From assembly GCF_040412425.1 (NCBI RefSeq), contig NC_089766.1:50888797-50952796 (forward strand): 64,000 nucleotides of DNA, given 5' to 3'. The notes under the pieces are model-generated. The model was not told the DNA's origin and made no database searches. It saw only the letters and a program-made list of their open reading frames with translations. A program made the translations under genes and the position numbers. The first letter of the stretch is position 1; every line of letters starts with the position of its first letter. This document shows, piece by piece, positions 35,747 through 46,374 of this stretch. This stretch comes from Macrobrachium rosenbergii. Lineage: Eukaryota; Arthropoda; Malacostraca; Decapoda; Palaemonidae.

Positions 35747-36291
35747 CCTCACACGTCTCGTCTCGAACTGTCGACCTAACCGCTCAATGTCTCCTCACTG
35801 CTGGGAGAAAGGGAGATGGTGACTGGTACGATACATGGGCAGCCGGTCGAGACTACGGTCTACCCCAAAGCCAAATCAAAAGAAGGCATCGTGCTTACCC
35901 CATACAAAATATGGGGAAAAAAAGTATGTAAAAAGAAGAAGAAGAAGATTATATATATTCAACACTGAGCCTTTTCCCTTAATGCAGGTGGCCCCCGAGA
36001 AAAGACAAAAACAAGGATCTCGGTAATGTATATACTTTAATGTTGAATTGTGGGTGAACTCTGTGCAGAACTACTTAATATACGGAAAGGTCAGCTGCAT
36101 CGTGTTGAACTGCTGACACACAATGCGCCACTCCCCTCTATCTTTCGCTTCGCGGATGTTGAGGCCTTTACTCTCTAACACCTCTTCTAGCCTATCCATT
36201 CAGCCCTTCGTATGTCTTTTTCTTCTCCTCTTCCCTCCCAGTACCTCCGAACTGTACACTCTCTTTACACCAGCTTATCATTCTCCATGAC

Positions 36292-36293
<2 letters not shown>
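35746..36293. other. unassigned
   Basis: (AAG)n run near 35931. Nothing else recognised. Confidence 0.35.
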
Positions 36294-36341
<48 letters not shown>

Positions 36342-36530
36342 AAGACGAACCATATTCATATGGAACAAGCCCACTCAAGGTGCCATTGACTTAAAATTCA
36401 AGATTCAAAACAATACAGTGCTCATTATGAAGAAGTAAGAAAGGGTAAATGGAAATACAGAAATAAGAAATCTCACTTATTACAGAGAACAAATAAATTC
36501 ATGAACAGAGAGAAATGTATTAAAACAATT
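36294..36530 (+). repeat. R4 dispersed repeat with (ATT)n at its 5' side
   Basis: (TTA)15 then TTCAGAAGACGAACCATATT, CATATGGAACAAGCCCACTC, and AAATGTATTAAAACA. Shared with 51.5, 54.1 and 57.4 kb. Confidence 0.85.
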
Positions 36531-36879
36531 TCAAGACACACTAATCCATCATTTCTCCAACGCTTGCATCTCCACACTTCACACCCTTTCAGTTCTTCTT
36601 CGGACATAAATGGTCTGTAACCAACTCATCTCTAGCCTCCACGTCCTCTCATTCTCCATCAACACCTACACTTAACTTCCATAAAGTAGAGTTGGCTTAA
36701 CCATCCTTTCATACATTTTAAACTTCTCTTCCATACATCAAGTTTCTTCCCAATCATTTGCACATGTTCAGCTACCTTTCTTTGTAGCTGAATATTTGCA
36801 AAAATTGGGAAGAAACTTGATGTATGAGAGAGGTTAGATTGTATGAAAGGATGATTCACCCGATACAATGACTTACTCT
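36531..36879 (-). repeat. foldback (36700-36855) in decayed LINE sequence
   Basis: CATACATCAAGTTTCTTCCC (about 36732) pairs with GGGAAGAAACTTGATGTATG (about 36809), and ACCATCCTTTCATACA pairs with TGTATGAAAGGATGAT. The flanks keep antisense LINE character. Confidence 0.75.
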
Positions 36880-37010
36880 TCCTCTCATCCAACCATCATC
36901 CGAAACATCTACTCCAGAATACCTATATGAATCTACATTTTCAATTCTACCATCATCCATATTAACATTCATCGTTCCGTCTTTCTGGTTTCCAGTTACT
37001 CCCATAGCCT
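36880..37010 (-). pseudogene. LINE reverse transcriptase relic (thumb region)
   Basis: The minus strand encodes AMGVTGNQKDGTMNVNMDDG followed by RIENVDSYRYSGVDVSDDGW. This resembles the VDSFKYLGVxVSxDGG block downstream of the RT palm in non-LTR elements. The following sequence towards 36550 keeps no clear motif and holds a foldback (36700-36855). Confidence 0.65.
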
Positions 37011-37189
37011 TATTTTTTATTACACTGGGTGTCTATGGAAGTTAAAGGGGAAAGCATATAGAGATTTTTTGGCAAACTCTCCTTTAGGGAGGTGAAGTAC
37101 GGATGATGAATTAGAATGAAAGACAACCAGTTGCAGATGCTGAGATGAACTGTTATCGAAGAACAAAGCATAAAGCTATTAATATCTGA
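37011..37189. other. short unassigned stretch
   Basis: No feature seen. Confidence 0.3.
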
Positions 37190-37490
37190 GTTTGGACAGA
37201 CCACTGAGCTGAGTAACAATAGAACAGAATAGAATTCCTAGGGCTGGGCCAAGCGCTGGGATTAGATGTCATTTTCCAGTGGCTAAGAATCAACTGGTTA
37301 CCTAGCAACAGGGGACCTACAGCTTATTGTTAGAGAGGGCGGGATCCGGAACAAATTATGGCGAGAAATGAAGGCCTATCACCAGAAATACAAGACTCTA
37401 ATTCTTCAGTTACCGTGGTATGAGAGTCGAACGCTGGGCCAACAGCGTGTTAGGCGACAGTTTCCACACCACCCCTCCAACAAGGAACTT
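37190..37490 (-). repeat. S2 SINE with an R1 head blended into it
   Basis: S2 from GACAGACCACTGAGCTGA, then R1-like AATAGAACAGAATAGAATTC and GGGCCAAGCGCTGGG (37219-37277), then S2 again (GTGGCTAAGAATCAACTGGT to CAACAAGGAAC). The R1 part replaces the S2 part of equal length instead of adding to it. Confidence 0.8.
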
Positions 37491-37583
37491 GTTATCGAAG
37501 CACATATAGCATAAAAAGAATTAATTGAAAGGGTGAGTAATGTAGACATACATAAAAGAGGTGGTACATTGTTATCTGTGGAA

Positions 37584-37910
37584 AGAATAGAACAGAATAG
37601 AGTATAGAATTTTTAGACCTGGGCCAACGCTGGGACCAAGGAGGTCATTCAGCGCTGAACGGGAAACTGACAGTAAGAAGGCTTGAAAGGTGTAACAGGA
37701 GGAAAACCTCAAAGCAGCTGCACTTTCAAACAACTGTTAGAGAGGGTGGAAAGTCGGACGGAAGGAAGAGAATATGAACGGAGGTGCAGTAAAAAGAATG
37801 AAAGGGGCTGTAGCTAGGGGCCGAAGGGACGCTGCAAAGACCCTTAACCACTGGCTACAGTGTACCACGTGAAGTGCACTGACGGCACTAACCCCGCCCC
37901 CTAACGGGGG
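37584..37910 (+). repeat. R1 dispersed repeat, full length
   Basis: Head AATAGAACAGAATAGAGTAT to tail CAGTGTACCACGTGAAGTGC and CCCCCTAACGGGGG. Confidence 0.93.
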
Positions 37911-38006
37911 TATGGACCACTGTGTTAGGAAACAGTTTGGCTATATGCTGGTGGGTTCCACGAAGGGCTGATATATCTGTGCAGATGTACTAGCACATAA
38001 TATATA

Positions 38007-38007
<1 letters not shown>

Positions 38008-38072
<65 letters not shown>
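38008..38072. repeat. (TA)n microsatellite
   Basis: About 32 units. Confidence 0.97.
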
Positions 38073-38074
<2 letters not shown>

Positions 38075-38601
38075 TCTCAGTGTATATACATATATAGCTC
38101 TACAGTGTCTGATGTAGGGAGAATACCACTGCTCTCAGGAAAATACCAGGCTCAAGACCAACACCAACCAATCTCACATTGACTCACGCATCATCGTGGC
38201 ACAAATGAGAGACATTTTAGAATAACGGTTCAAGGTAAACAATAAGAGCAAGAACCACCTGACGGTAAACTCAAAGAGTAGTGAGGAAAAAAAAAAAAAA
38301 AGAGATAATCCGGGATAATCTGGTCACAAACTGAAACAGCATGACGTTAAGAGCTACAGAGAGGGGAATCGTACATGGTACATAGTGCATGTACATACAA
38401 CTGAATGCTGAGATCTTTGGTTGTATTTGTCACACGCTCTCAGTTTTCTTATCTATAAAAGCATCAAGTTTCAGTGTCACGGGCATATATATATATAGTA
38501 TCTATATATATATATATATATATATATATCTGATATATATAAATATCTGTATACAATATATATGTTACAGTATATATAATGTATATATGCATATATATAA
38601 A

Positions 38602-38641
<40 letters not shown>

Positions 38642-39786
38642 AGTGTCTGATATATACCTGTTATATCTCAGTGTATATATATACCTGTTACATATGTATA
38701 AAACATATGTGTTTGCTGCAGTGAAGAGAACCTGCTTAGTGATGAGTAAAAGTGTGAAAGAAAGCTCTCAGTGTTTCAAGAGGATAAACTGACACGCTCA
38801 ATGTGCCTGTTACACCGCTCTGAGCTACAGGAAGATAGAAAGGTTCATGAGCGTTAAACGGAACCAGAAAGAACTGGTAGAATTTGATTCATATAAGTAT
38901 CTCTGAGTAGATGTTACACTGCTCTCAGTGTCAGATGAAAGGAGTCAGTGTCTGATGTAGCTGTTACCGCTCTCAGCTCTCAGTGCCTAAGATACAAGGG
39001 TGTTGCAAAAGATCTCAGTGGATGAGGCCTGTTCAAAGCTCAGTGTCTGATGAGTGTGTGAAAGGAGTGTTGATTGAGCCTGTTACACCGCTCTCAGTGT
39101 CTGATGGAAGTTACACCGCCTGTGGTGGCTTTTGAATGCAAATGGAAGCCTGTTAAAACTTGAAACAGTGTCTGATGAACAATTTGCTCTCAGTGTGAAG
39201 AACTGGAAGGGGGGGGGTGGAATGTGGAGACACAGTGTCTGATGTAGGCCTGTTAAAAGAAGTGATAAAAAGGCCTGTTACACCGCTCTCAGTGTACACA
39301 GCTCTCAGTGTCTGAAAGAGTGAGGCCGGAGTATCTCGAGTGCCTGAGATGGAAGGCCTGAATAACGGTCTCAGTGTCTGAAAGAAGTGTTTAACTAAAG
39401 TTGAGGAGGAATTAGGGCCTGTTACACCTAAAGTGTCTAGATAGATGGCCTGTTAAAGCTCTCAGTGTCTGAAAACGAAGGGCCTTAGCATTAATGAAGA
39501 AGACAGCCTGTTGCACAGATTGATGTCTGACAAAGGAGTGTACACGCTCTCAGTGTGGCCTGTTACACATTCATAGCCTCCTGATGTCTTGTTAAACAAG
39601 TTGGTCTGATGTAGGCCTGTTACACAGCTCTGTGGTTTCTCAGTGTTATTGGCCTGTATAATCAATTCTGTAAACCTCAATTCTTTCCACTAACCTCATT
39701 GTTGTGAGCACCAGGTCAGGCTGTCTTGACTTTAAAATGTCTCTGCACAGTTATCAGCACAGAACTGAGGAGTTACTCATCAGCAG
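38075..39786. repeat. scrambled zone with fragments of the 32-bp repeat
   Basis: Pieces such as CTCAGTGTCTGATG, GGCCTGTTACACC and GCTCTCAGTG recur irregularly inside unrelated text and interrupted (TA)n (38486-38640). The density of pieces rises towards 39786. It looks like a degraded array edge or a consensus artefact. No gene. Confidence 0.8.
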
Positions 39787-40994
39787 CTCTCAGTGTCTGA
39801 TGTAGGCCTGTTACACTGCTCTCAGTGTCTGATGTAGGCTTGTTACACAGCTCTCAGTGTCTGATGTAGGCCTGTTACACAGCTCTCAGTGTCTGATGTA
39901 GGCCTGTTACACTGCTCTCAGTGTCTGATGTAGGCCTGTTACACTGCTCTCAGTGTCTGATGTAGGCCTGTTTGCTTCAGTGTCACAGCTCTCAGTGTCT
40001 GATGTAGGCCTGTTACACCGCTCTCAGTGTCTGATGTAGGCCTGTTACACTGCTCTCAGTGTCTGATGTAGGCCTGTTACACAGCTCTCAGTGTCTGATG
40101 TAAGCCTGTTACACTGCTCTCAGTGTCTGATGTAGGCCTGTTACACAGCTCTCAGTGTCTGATGTAGGCCTGTTACACTGCTCTCAGTGTCTGATGTAGG
40201 CCTGTTACACTGCTCTCAGTGTCTGATGTAGGCCTGTTACACAGCTCTCAGTGTCTGATGTAGGCCTGTTACACTGCTCTCAGTGTCTGATGTAGGCCTG
40301 TTACACAGCTCTCAGTGTCTGATGTAGGCCTGTTACACCGCTCTCAGTGTCTGATGTAGGCCTGTTACACTGCTCTCAGTGTCTGATGTTACACAGCTCT
40401 CAGTGACCTGTTACACCGCTCTTAGTGTCTGATGTAGGCCTGTTACACCGCTCTCAGTGTCTGATGTAGGCCTGTTACACCGCTCTCAGTGTCTGATGTA
40501 GGCCTGTTACACCGCTCTCAGTGTCTGATGTAGGCCTGTTACACCGCTCTCAGTGTCTGATGTAGGCCTGTTACACCGCTCTCAGTGTCTGATGTAGGCC
40601 TGTTACACCGCTCTCAGTGTCTGATGTAGGCCTGTTACACCGCTCTCAGTGTCTGATGTAGGCCTGTTACAACGCTCTCAGTGTCTGATGTAGGCCTGTT
40701 ACACCGCTCTCAGTGTCTGATGTAGGCCTGTTACACCGCTCTCAGTGTCTGATGTAGGCCTGTTACACTGCTCTCAGTGTCTGATGTAGGCCTGTTACAC
40801 TGCTCTCAGTGTCTGATGTAGGCCTGTTACACAGCTCTGTGTCTGATGTATGTAGGCCTGTTACACAGTTCTCAGCGTCTGATGTAGACTTGTTACACCG
40901 CTCTCAGTGTCTGATGTAGGCCTGTTATACCGCTCTCAGTGTCTGATGTAGACCTGTTACACAGCTCTCAGTGTCTGATGTAGGCCTGTTACAA
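39787..40994. repeat. 32-bp minisatellite array, about 38 units
   Basis: Unit CTCTCAGTGTCTGATGTAGG plus CCTGTTACACCG. The position after TTACAC varies (CG, TG, AG). A homogeneous CG block spans about 40400-40740, while flanking parts mix TG and AG. Confidence 0.98.
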
Positions 40995-41356
40995 TCTCTC
41001 AAGAATCATTGGCGGGTCGGATGAGGTTGCTAGACCTATACCAATTCTTTCGCAGACAGCCACTAGAGCCCATTTGCCAAGAGGGTCATCCACGCAAGAA
41101 CTGACCTAACCATACCCTGCTGTACTTCACGGGTTGAAAGAGCATCTGTGCAGTGTTAAGTGTTGATAACATTTTTATCTTAAATGTACTAATGGCATGA
41201 ACCCCTCGGTCATTTTTTCCTTTTCCACCTAGAAACGTCCAGGTGTTTGGTTCAGACTGTTATTACTCAGTAATCCCAGGTATGTAAAAAAAAAAAAAAG
41301 ACTTGATAGTTGATTTATTATTCATTCCAAGTTATCTAACTCCTTAAGGAACTTAG

Positions 41357-41357
<1 letters not shown>
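40995..41357. other. unassigned
   Basis: CAAGAATCATTGGCGGGTCG (about 41000) looks like a scrap of S2. The rest is unrecognised. Confidence 0.4.
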
Positions 41358-41431
<74 letters not shown>

Positions 41432-41446
41432 AGAGAGAAATTTCAA

Positions 41447-41500
<54 letters not shown>
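41358..41500. repeat. (GA)n then (CT)n, mirror-paired microsatellite
   Basis: (GA)35 at 41358-41428 followed after about 20 bp by (CT)n to 41499. The two tracts can pair with each other or form triplex DNA. Minus-strand frames here are artefacts. Confidence 0.95.
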
Positions 41501-41501
<1 letters not shown>

Positions 41502-41739
41502 GTAATTTTTTTTTTTGCAAAGGAAGTTTGCTACGGATTCTAGATTTTTTAAAATAGTACAAAACAGAGACAGGGTTTTTACCACTAATTATAAAGGATT
41601 TAAAGAACGTGAGGTGTAAAAGTATTTAATTCCCGCACACTAGTTCACATAAACCATTTAATCATTCAACTAATTTCGTGAGTTTTGATGTGATTTGAAG
41701 AACTGGAGTGAAAAATCATCTTATCACGAAACTGATGAA

Positions 41740-42047
41740 TTGAGTTGAATGCAGAATTTAGGCCAAAGGCCAAGCACTGGGACCTATAAGGTCATTCAGC
41801 GGTGAAACGGAAACTGGCAGTAAAAGGTTTGAAAGGTGTAACAGGAGGAAAACCTCGCAGTTGCACTATGAATCAACTGTTAGTAAAGGGTGGAGAGTAA
41901 GAAGGAAGAAAGAGAATATGAAAGGAGGTACAGCAAAAGGAACGAAAAGGGTTGCAGCTAGGGTCAGAAGGCGTGCTGCAAAGAACCTTAAGTAATGCCT
42001 ACAGTGCACCGCATGAGGTGCACTGGCGGCACTAACCCCCTACGGGT
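41740..42047 (+). repeat. R1 dispersed repeat, full length
   Basis: GAATTTAGGCCAAAGGCCAA to CAGTGCACCGCATGAGGTGC, a perfect tail hairpin, and ACCCCCTACGGG. Confidence 0.95.
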
Positions 42048-42479
42048 ACGGAAGTGTTTCTAAAGAAATTATATTAACAAGAATAAATGCACGTGGACTA
42101 TTAGCTCTGAGGTATTGAAGAAAATATCACAGTATCAATCATAAACTCAGTCTTAGCGGTTTTACAAAATTCCATTCATGTGTGACACTATTATGAAATA
42201 TCAATACAGAGGCTTAAGATTGTTTGATGAACTGTTATGGAGTGTGGATTAAGACGGCAGAATAATTTTTGAACCACGAATTAGGTTCATAGGCAACATG
42301 ACTCGAAGTCTACTGAGGAAAATATTTCCTCTAATAATGGATGGATATGAAGCATTGTTTGGAAAATTATATATAAATAACTTATAAATATAAATATAAA
42401 TATGTCACATATGTATAAATTGAATAAACATATATATGTGTATTTATATTATATTTATATATATGTATAAACTGAATAT
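42048..42479. other. unassigned AT-rich stretch
   Basis: No feature beyond simple AT phrases. Confidence 0.35.
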
Positions 42480-42485
42480 ATATAT

Positions 42486-42560
<75 letters not shown>

Positions 42561-42590
42561 TATATATATAGAGAGAGAGATAGAGAGAGG
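42480..42590. repeat. (TA)n-(GA)n microsatellite
   Basis: TA tract, ending in GATATATATAGAGAGAGAGA. Confidence 0.95.
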
Positions 42591-43434
42591 GGGAATCTCA
42601 AGCAGTCATTAATACCTCGAAAACATCATAAAAAACCGTACCCAGCGCTAGTTTACGAGGTGCGAAGGAAACGAGCAGGATAAGATTACTGCTACTTTAT
42701 TGATGTTGTTTTAGATTTAGCTGGCCTTGTGCCAGCACGGGCTCTGCTTCTAGAGCAGCCCGTAACCCCTATGTTGATGATGAGTCTGTGAGATGGGTAG
42801 GCTGGATGGAAATTTTATTACGATGCATGAAAGTGATTTTGGTGGGGGTACTTTATTGAGGACACAGGCAGGCGGACTGACGTCACGCCGAGGAATAACA
42901 TTTGACAATAAATACAATAAACAAACACACTTTGAGTTACACAAATGAGCAATAGCAGAGTTGTATACATTCTGATACCTGAGAAAAAGAAACACATAAC
43001 ACACAAGTTGGTAGCAGGTGAATATTTACATAAATCAATTTAAATGACTGGGGATGTCTGAATCTGCGTGACCCGTTGTCCTAGGAGCGGCGATCCTAGG
43101 AGAGGCAAAGAAAACGGGTCGCCACCACAGAAAACCCGCTTAGCGGGGACTTTACACTAGTATCGACACAGCAATTGCAGCGACCAAGCATATTAAACAC
43201 TATATGACCCAAAAAGACTGCGGACACATCAAGCAGAAATGCCACTTAGTGGCTAAGTCAGTAAAGCACACTCTTGCAACCTTTCTGGGTCTAAACGACT
43301 GACCTCACTGACACTGCGGTCTGAAGAAATTGATTGGCTGAATTGATTTCAGAGATTTATTTTTAACTGATTACGGCCACTGCCACATTCGTGCTTTTAA
43401 AAATTTTGATGTAGATCGTGCAATCTGATACTGC

Positions 43435-43438
<4 letters not shown>
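42591..43438. other. unassigned; includes a short CTAGGA palindrome
   Basis: TCCTAGGAGCGGCGATCCTAGGA-type palindrome at about 43079-43102 and GCCAGCACGGGCTCTGCTTC at about 42731. It may be part of a retroelement but cannot be assigned. Confidence 0.35.
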
Positions 43439-43522
<84 letters not shown>

Positions 43523-43523
43523 T
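43439..43523. repeat. (TA)n microsatellite
   Basis: About 40 units; flanks the foldback at 43540. Confidence 0.97.
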
Positions 43524-43539
43524 TCATTAGAGGGTCTGA

Positions 43540-43745
43540 CCAGGAATGCTAGGACGAGGTGAACCTTTTCACAATTCGTTCGAGGTTTTGTGAATCATAT
43601 TTACATCTGGGAATTTCTGCTGGTACAAATTACAGAATAGTTGTTTTCTGTACTTTGTACCAGCAGAAATCCCAGATGTAAATATCATTTAACGATTACG
43701 TTGAATGAATTGTGAAAAGGTTCACCTCGTCCTAGTATTCTGGTC
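43540..43745. repeat. foldback element between two (TA)n tracts
   Basis: AGGACGAGGTGAACCTTTTC pairs with GAAAAGGTTCACCTCGTCCT, and ATTTACATCTGGGAATTTCT-GCTGGTAC pairs with GTACCAGCAGAAATCCCAGA-TGTAAAT. The outer and inner arms are interrupted at different points. Confidence 0.9.
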
Positions 43746-43762
43746 CTTTCTATTCTATAGAA

Positions 43763-43767
<5 letters not shown>

Positions 43768-43837
<70 letters not shown>
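43768..43837. repeat. (TA)n microsatellite
   Basis: About 34 units. Confidence 0.97.
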
Positions 43838-43838
<1 letters not shown>

Positions 43839-44189
43839 GTTTTCATGTACGTATAAGAATGTACAGAAACGCCAAAATGGTGACAGAGAGAGAGAGACCA
43901 AGAAAACAATTGTGCACAGTCGCCCATATGAAAGTACAGGACAGTGCCATTCGTTCGCCGACTTCGACACAAAGAAGGATTTTGAAGACCGAGTTGTGTG
44001 GGCGAAACGTAATTAAAGGGAGACGTTTTCACCTAGTTTCTAACTATGTAAACCTCTTTAATGGGTCGATGGATGGTTCCTGCTGGTGCCAAGAGCCCAT
44101 CCCCACCCTCACCCCAAACCCCCCTTTAAAAATTTCGTTTCCTCCCACTGACTGAAATAAGGCAAGTGAACGTCACGTGTTTATTGGCA
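43838..44189. other. unassigned
   Basis: Open on both strands for about 100 codons from the (TA)n edge, without domain. Confidence 0.35.
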
Positions 44190-44475
44190 AGGGAACTTAG
44201 AATTTAGGACAAATGCCAAGCGCTGGGACCTGTGAGTTCAATCAGCAGTGAAACAGAAATTGACAGTAAAAAGGTTTGAAAGGTGCCCCAGGAAGAAAAC
44301 CTCGCAGTTGCATCAACAAACAATTGTTAGGAGAGGCTGAATACCAAGATGGAAGAAAGAGAATATGAACGGAGGTACAGTAAAAGGAATGAAAGGGGTT
44401 GCAGCTGGGAGCCAAAAGGACGCTGCAAAGGACCTTAAGTAATGCCTACAGTACGCCGCATGAGTGCACTGACGG
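44190..44475 (+). repeat. R1 dispersed repeat
   Basis: AGAATTTAGGACAAATGCCA to CCTACAGTACGCCGCATGAG. Confidence 0.9.
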
Positions 44476-44890
44476 AATGGCACCCATGCGGAGATCAAGT
44501 GTTTATTGAAAGAGAGAAGAAAGAGTCTCCAGTAATTTGGTCTGGAGCTTTGCAGAAACAAGTTCAAACATAATAAATCCATTAGTTTCCATGTGCAATA
44601 GGGTCTTCATTATTTTGATGTCCGAGAGCTGCAAAATATTCTGTGTCGCGTCTACAAGACCTATAAACATTGTATAGCCAAGCCATCCAGATTGAGCATC
44701 GTATAAAGCCTTGCTAAAATGGCTCCAGTGATGGATCTGTCATGCTAGTGACAAAAAAAGTTTCTTTTTCTTAATTTTTTTTTATACGAAGTTCTGATTC
44801 CTACTGCATGAACTGTATAAATCCCCTCGACAGATGAAGTTTTCATTTCTCATCCTGAACTCAAAGAGTCCCCACTGATTGATTGATTGA
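44476..44890. other. unassigned
   Basis: No feature; (GATT)n short run at about 44877. Confidence 0.35.
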
Positions 44891-45147
44891 TTTATAGATT
44901 TTAGGCATACATACCAAACACTGAGGCAACTAATGCCATTCAGCGCTGAAACGAAAATTGACAGTAAAAGTCTGAAAGGCGTAACAGGAGGAAAACCTCG
45001 CAGTTGCACTATGAATCAACTGTTAGGAGAGGGTGGGCAGTAAGACGGAAGAAAGAGAATATGAACGGAGGTACCGTAAAAGGAATGAAAGCGGTTGCAG
45101 CTAGGGGCCGAAGGGACGCTGCAAAGACCCTTGAGTAATGCCTACAT
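44891..45147 (+). repeat. R1 dispersed repeat, head degraded
   Basis: TTTATAGATTTTAGGCATAC then regular R1 from ATTCAGCGCTGAAACG to TAATGCCTACATCC. Confidence 0.88.
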
Positions 45148-45594
45148 CCATAAATACTGAACAAGTTAATTGGCGGAGATGTGAGGAAAACTTCAATAAG
45201 ATTTGTAGATGATACATTTCTACGTTCATTGTATTTTCTTCTTTTTATCATTACTGTGATTATTATCATTATAGAGCTTTGCTATTTTAAATTTTCATAT
45301 TCAGCCTTCTGGACCTGACCTCTGTAACCAACGAAGGTCCCTAGCTGGAAATTAATCGTATGCGATCTGTTTTTTAATTATCATTTTTAATATTCTTTAA
45401 ATATTATTCTCAATATGATTATTGTCATTACCATAATTATGAATACTATTTTTTCTACTACTTCAGCAACTGTGTGGATATTGCCGATTATCATTTTTTG
45501 AAATGTTATCTCGCGTATATAGATTGTGCGCATGGTATCGTCTCTACATTGTACGAGTATATTCCATGTATATGGCATTGAGCTGAAATGAAAT

Positions 45595-45596
<2 letters not shown>
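45148..45596. other. unassigned AT-rich stretch
   Basis: No feature. Confidence 0.35.

Positions 45597-45667
<71 letters not shown>
45597..45667. repeat. (TTA)n microsatellite
   Basis: About 23 units with one slip. Confidence 0.97.
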
Positions 45668-45810
45668 GGGAAATTATTAGGGACAGATCTCCATCATTAC
45701 TTTGACCTTTCCCACAACACCCAAACTTCTTGGATATATGAGCTACAAGGTCTGGAATACATTTAGTAGACAAATGACTAATACTCCCATTTCATAACGT
45801 ATAGCTTCGT

Positions 45811-46072
45811 GGAACGGAATCGAATTTAGAATTTAGGCCAAAGGCCGATCGCTGAAAGGGAAATTGAGAGTAGAAAGATTTGAAAGGTGTAACAGGAGGA
45901 AAACCTCAAAGCAGTTGCGCTATGAATCAATTGTTAGGAGAGGGTGGAAAGTAAGATGGAGGAAAGCGAATATGAACGGAGGCACAGTAAAAGGAATGAA
46001 AGGGGTTGCAGCCAGGAGCCGAAGGGACGACGCAAAGTTCTTAAATAATGGCTACAGTGCACCTCCTACGGG
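45811..46072 (+). repeat. R1 dispersed repeat, head deleted internally
   Basis: GGCCAAAGGCCGATCGCTGA skips the GGGACCTATGAGGTCAT part; the tail is AGTGCACCTCCTACGGG. Confidence 0.9.
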
Positions 46073-46134
46073 TGAGAAGGCATCATGTGACCTAATCTGA
46101 CCTTAAACATCTGGTGCTTTTTCTCTGACTGCCA

Positions 46135-46135
<1 letters not shown>

Positions 46136-46229
<94 letters not shown>
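46136..46229. repeat. (TA)n microsatellite upstream of dpr-like exon 1
   Basis: About 46 units, ending 73 bp before the putative exon 1 acceptor. Confidence 0.97.
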
Positions 46230-46231
<2 letters not shown>

Positions 46232-46301
46232 CTCGGGATGCATTCTTGCTAGGTGACAAGTCTATTATATGCGTGTTAATGTTATGTGCGTTTCTTTTCA
46301 G

Positions 46302-46334
46302 ATACAGACTGAAAAAAAAAATCACCGAAACAAT
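46302..46334 (+). other. probable 5' UTR part of dpr-like exon 1
   Basis: tgcgtttcttttcag ends at 46301, giving a good polypyrimidine tract and AG. The 33 nt that follow, with an A10 run, lead to the ATG. This implies splicing from an upstream non-coding exon. Confidence 0.5.
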
Positions 46335-46374
46335 ATGAACGCCAAGGTAACTGCATTGCTGCTGATGGTGTTTG
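46335..46374 (+). CDS. dpr-like: dpr-like exon 1: start codon and signal peptide core
   Basis: The ATG at 46335 opens [13 protein letters not shown], a short n-region followed by a hydrophobic core. The exon ends in phase 1 at G46374 before gtgagt. A pyrimidine-rich tract and AG at 46291-46301 sit 34 bp upstream of the ATG. The exon therefore probably begins at 46302 with 33 nt of 5' UTR, and the gene has at least one further upstream exon. The start is chosen because it is the only ATG that gives a signal peptide in phase with exon 2 or exon 3. Confidence 0.75.

Noticed and set aside
39787..40994. 32-bp regular repeats resembling CRISPR repeats
   Set aside because: Units are contiguous with no spacers.
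42700..43330. Possible LTR with a primer-binding-like TGGCGACCCG (minus strand)
   Set aside because: No matching second LTR, no terminal TG..CA pair, no gag or pol text nearby.
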